Assembly: GCF_024204645.1 (NCBI RefSeq)
Contig: NZ_CP100351.1
Span: forward strand, 2,294,001-2,358,000
Length of the DNA: 64,000 nucleotides
Source of the DNA: Desulfomicrobium sp. ZS1
Lineage (GTDB): Bacteria; Desulfobacterota; Desulfovibrionia; Desulfovibrionales; Desulfomicrobiaceae
Direction: 5' to 3'
Shown here: piece after piece, positions 61,595 through 64,000 of the stretch
Layout: the number at the start of each line of letters is the position of its first letter
Position numbering within the stretch: the stretch's first letter is position 1
Notes under the pieces: model-generated
What the model was told of the DNA's origin: nothing
What the model saw: the letters and a program-made list of their open reading frames with translations, nothing else
The model's database searches: none
Program-made: the position numbers and the translations under genes

Positions 61595-63001
61595 TTACTT
61601 GACCCCGTCCGCCAGGACCGCCGTGATCGCCTCTGTCGCCAGGGCGAACTCCGCATCCATGAGCGTACGCGGATCCAGACAGAATGCCCCGTCCTCCATC
61701 CGCCCGACGACCGGGATGTCCGCCGCCAGCAGTCCCTGACGCAGGGATTCCACATCCATGCCCGCAGGCGCGACGCTGACCAGCGTGGTCGGCAAATCCT
61801 GCTCCGGGAAGGAACCGCCGCCCACACGCGAAAAGCCGGGTTTCATCGTCACTGCGGCCAACCCCGCGAGCGCCCGCGACAGCCTGCGCCGCAGACGTCC
61901 GGCCCGGGCCCGTAATTCCTCCGGTCCGGCCGTGATCATGACCAGGGTCGGCACGGTGCGCCGGGCCTGTTCCGGGTCCAGATACAGGCGCAGGGTCGCC
62001 TCCAGCGCGGCCAGCGTCATCTTGTCGATGCGCAGGGCCCGGTTGAGCTGGTTTTTCTTGATGCGCTCGATGTATTCCCGGCGACCGATAATGACCCCGG
62101 CCTGCGGACCGCCCAGCAGCTTGTCACCGCTGAAGGTGACCACGTCCACCCCGCTTTTCAGAACCTGCTGGACCGTGGGCTCAGGCATGAACCCGTAGGA
62201 GGAGAAATCAAAAAGATTGCCGCTACCCAGATCCTCGAAGGTGGCTAGGCCCTTCTCGCGGCCCAGAGCCACCAGCTCAGGGAGCTCCACCTCCTTGTGA
62301 AACCCGATGATGCGATAGTTGGAGGTGTGCACCTTCATGAGCATGGCCGTGTCCGCGCCGATGGCCTCGCTGTAGTCGCGCAGATGGGTGCGGTTGGTGG
62401 CCCCGACCTCGCGCAGCACCGCCCCGCTCTTCTTCATGACCTCGGGGATGCGAAAAGACCCGCCGATCTCGACCAGCTGCCCGCGCGAGACCACGACCTC
62501 GCGGCCCTTGGCCAGGGTGTCGAGGACCAGCAACACGGCGGCGGCGTTGTTGTTGACCACGAGCCCCGCCTCGGCCCCGGTCAGGCGGCAGAGCAGCTTC
62601 TCGACATGGGCATAGCGGCTTCCGCGCAGGCCCGTGTCCAGATCCATCTCCAGATTGGAATAATGACGGCAGCCCTGGGCCACGGCGGCCACCGCCTCCT
62701 CGGCCAGGATGGAGCGACCCAGGTTGGTGTGGATGACCACGCCCGTGGCATTGATGACCCGCCTGAAATGCGGCCGGGAACGCGCCCGTACGTATGCTCC
62801 GGCCCGTGCGGCCAGGATCGCGAATGTCAGGACGCTCTCGTCCTTGACCACCCCGGCCCGGATTTCCTCGCGGCAAAGGTCCAGAAACTCGCCCACCAGA
62901 TCCTTGAGCAACTGACGCGGCAGACCGGCCAGGGACCGATCCTGCTCCAGATCCTGCAGAAACCGGTCAACGGACGGAATATGTCTGAAAAGTGAAGACA
63001 C
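61595..63001 (-). CDS. selA: L-seryl-tRNA(Sec) selenium transferase
   Basis: 468 residues, normal SelA length. N-terminal helical domain (IPSVDRFLQDL), RVINATGVVIHTNLGRSIL, the PLP lysine in TFSGDKLLGGPQAGVIIG and the C-terminal region with FSRVGGGSFPEQDLPT. It converts Ser-tRNA(Sec) to Sec-tRNA(Sec) with selenophosphate, so the organism makes selenoproteins (typical formate dehydrogenases or hydrogenases in sulfate reducers). GTG start with GGGAGG. No selB, selD or tRNA-Sec in the window. folC stops nine bases upstream, so the two are likely cotranscribed. Confidence 0.95.
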   Translation of the reverse strand: MSSLFRHIPSVDRFLQDLEQDRSLAGLPRQLLKDLVGEFLDLCREEIRAGVVKDESVLTFAILAARAGAYVRARSRPHFRRVINATGVVIHTNLGRSILAEEAVAAVAQGCRHYSNLEMDLDTGLRGSRYAHVEKLLCRLTGAEAGLVVNNNAAAVLLVLDTLAKGREVVVSRGQLVEIGGSFRIPEVMKKSGAVLREVGATNRTHLRDYSEAIGADTAMLMKVHTSNYRIIGFHKEVELPELVALGREKGLATFEDLGSGNLFDFSSYGFMPEPTVQQVLKSGVDVVTFSGDKLLGGPQAGVIIGRREYIERIKKNQLNRALRIDKMTLAALEATLRLYLDPEQARRTVPTLVMITAGPEELRARAGRLRRRLSRALAGLAAVTMKPGFSRVGGGSFPEQDLPTTLVSVAPAGMDVESLRQGLLAADIPVVGRMEDGAFCLDPRTLMDAEFALATEAITAVLADGVK

Positions 63002-63010
63002 CGGACCTCC

Positions 63011-64000
63011 CTACAAAAGCTGTTCCGGAAAAAGTTCGTAATAAGCCCCCACCAGATACAGGGAGCCGCAAAGCAGGATGGCGCCTTCCCCTTGCAGGGC
63101 GGTTTGCAGGTCCCGAACCGCCCTGGCCCCGTGACCGAAGCGTCCGGCCAGTTCCCGGGCGTCCCAGGCCCGCTCGAGCGTCAACGCGGGAATGACCACC
63201 GTATCCGCCAGAGCCCGCAGACGCTTCAGGATGACCTGATCCAGCGTCTTGTCGCGCATGGCCTGAAAGACGAGCACATTGAAATGCTCCCCGGCCGCCT
63301 CCAATGCCTCGCACAGGGCGGTCAGCCCCATGGGGTTGTGGGCGCCGTCGACCAGGATTCGTCCATGGCGGCAAAAGCGTCCGGAAAACCTCGTCACGGC
63401 AAGGACTTGTGTACACAGTGCCGCGTCAAATTGCCAGCCCCCGGCCAGGGCCAGGCGGCTCCAGGCCAGGGTGGCCAAGGCGGCGTTCCGCAGCTGATAC
63501 GGAGGATGGCCCGACAGGGACGCGGAAGTCAGAAGCATGGGCGCCTCGCCCGCCGGGATGAGAAATCCGCCAGCCGTGCGGCAGTCTTCCAGACTCCACA
63601 GCGGCCGCCCCGCCCCGGCCTGGCGAAAAATATCCGTAACGCACGCATCCTGCTCGCCTGTCACGGCCGGGCAGCGTCCCAGGGCCCCGCTCTTGTCGTG
63701 GGCGATATCCGCCAGGGTCGGTCCCAGGACATGCTCATGATCCAGCCCCACCGGAGTCATGACCGCAAGATCGGCCGAGATGGCGCAGGTGGCGTCATGG
63801 GTGCCGCCCAGCCCCGCCTCCAGCACGATCAGATCAAGGCCCTCCCGCGCAAAGATAAAGAGCGCCATGACAGTCAGCAACTCGAAATAGGTCAGCCCCA
63901 CGCCTGCGCACCTGTCCATGACCGCATTGGCGGCCTGCAGCCAGCCTGCTTCGGAGACCATGCTCCCGCGTACGCGGATGCGCTCACGCACGCTGACCAG
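63011..64000 (-). CDS. folC: Folylpolyglutamate/dihydrofolate synthase (partial, start beyond window)
   Basis: The frame is open to the window edge with LVSVRERIRVRGSMV, the typical start of the second conserved block of FolC (after TSPHL), so the first 40-50 residues including the P-loop are missing. Seen here are LIVLEAGLGGTHDATC, the Mg/ATP segment LDHEHVLGPTLADIAHDKSG and VDGAHNPMGLTALCEAL of the C-terminal domain. It adds glutamate to folates and, in bifunctional forms, to dihydropteroate. It leads into selA. Confidence 0.92.
   Translation of the reverse strand: MVSVRERIRVRGSMVSEAGWLQAANAVMDRCAGVGLTYFELLTVMALFIFAREGLDLIVLEAGLGGTHDATCAISADLAVMTPVGLDHEHVLGPTLADIAHDKSGALGRCPAVTGEQDACVTDIFRQAGAGRPLWSLEDCRTAGGFLIPAGEAPMLLTSASLSGHPPYQLRNAALATLAWSRLALAGGWQFDAALCTQVLAVTRFSGRFCRHGRILVDGAHNPMGLTALCEALEAAGEHFNVLVFQAMRDKTLDQVILKRLRALADTVVIPALTLERAWDARELAGRFGHGARAVRDLQTALQGEGAILLCGSLYLVGAYYELFPEQLL

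Overview
This 64 kb window is a GC-rich (roughly 58-60%) chromosomal segment of a Gram-negative, motile, anaerobe-type bacterium. The gene content fits a sulfate reducer of the order Desulfovibrionales, with Desulfomicrobium or a close relative as my best guess (inference, no search was possible). The pointers are a selenocysteine-synthesis gene (selA), a NifS/NifU pair whose scaffold carries a BFD-type domain, a DsrE-family protein, a phage-CI-type helix-turn-helix on a PAS sensor, a MucR-type regulator, a multi-cluster ferredoxin, and many small conserved hypotheticals. Both tRNA genes encode their own CCA end.

Layout. 0-9 kb: start of a lipoprotein, an HDOD protein, a FadL-type porin, a PAS/CI-HTH regulator, a TPR lipoprotein and the flagellar stator pair motA-motB. 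7.9-13 kb: two RhlE-type DEAD-box helicases flanking tRNA-Lys(CTT) and a 36-residue lysine-rich protein, then an aminotransferase. 13.2-17.4 kb: a lower-GC stretch with a LuxR-type response regulator, an orphan HlyD-type secretion adaptor and a REC/HD-GYP protein, closed by tRNA-Ala(GGC). 17.5-24.7 kb: an UshA-like lipoprotein, a macro-domain protein, and an operon for a two-part Na+/solute symporter (DUF4212 plus SSS) with a cyclic-nucleotide/CBS/DUF294 sensor and a DnaQ-like exonuclease. 24.9-33 kb: TauE/SafE exporter, iron-sulfur protein, a toxin-antitoxin pair whose toxin frame is broken, a TPLG-repeat protein, glucokinase and a minus-strand operon of small cytoplasmic and secreted proteins. 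33-46.4 kb: nitroreductase-Nudix-glnS, arginyl/leucyl-transferase, nifS-nifU, phosphofructokinase, PilZ protein, cobT, and gmhA-fmdB-hemC. 46.7-53.4 kb: a complete branched-chain amino acid ABC importer (livJHMGF) with a hairpin after the binding-protein gene, then a shikimate kinase, a cysteine-cluster protein and a lipoprotein. 53.4-64 kb: a gene-free stretch with a very long hairpin, MucR, a radical-SAM fusion protein, cvpA-mazG, and the minus-strand genes folC (cut by the window edge), selA, hisC and cmk.

Most of the window is core chromosome with conventional operons. The parts that conventional annotation does not explain are the 175-nt hairpin at 53.5 kb, the 119-nt palindromic element between mazG and cmk, the low-GC signalling/secretion patch, the toxin gene with an apparent one-base loss, a TPLG-repeat protein of unknown role, and a periplasmic protein with clustered N-glycosylation sequons. 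I saw no CRISPR array, prophage, insertion sequence with a transposase, rRNA operon or replication origin.
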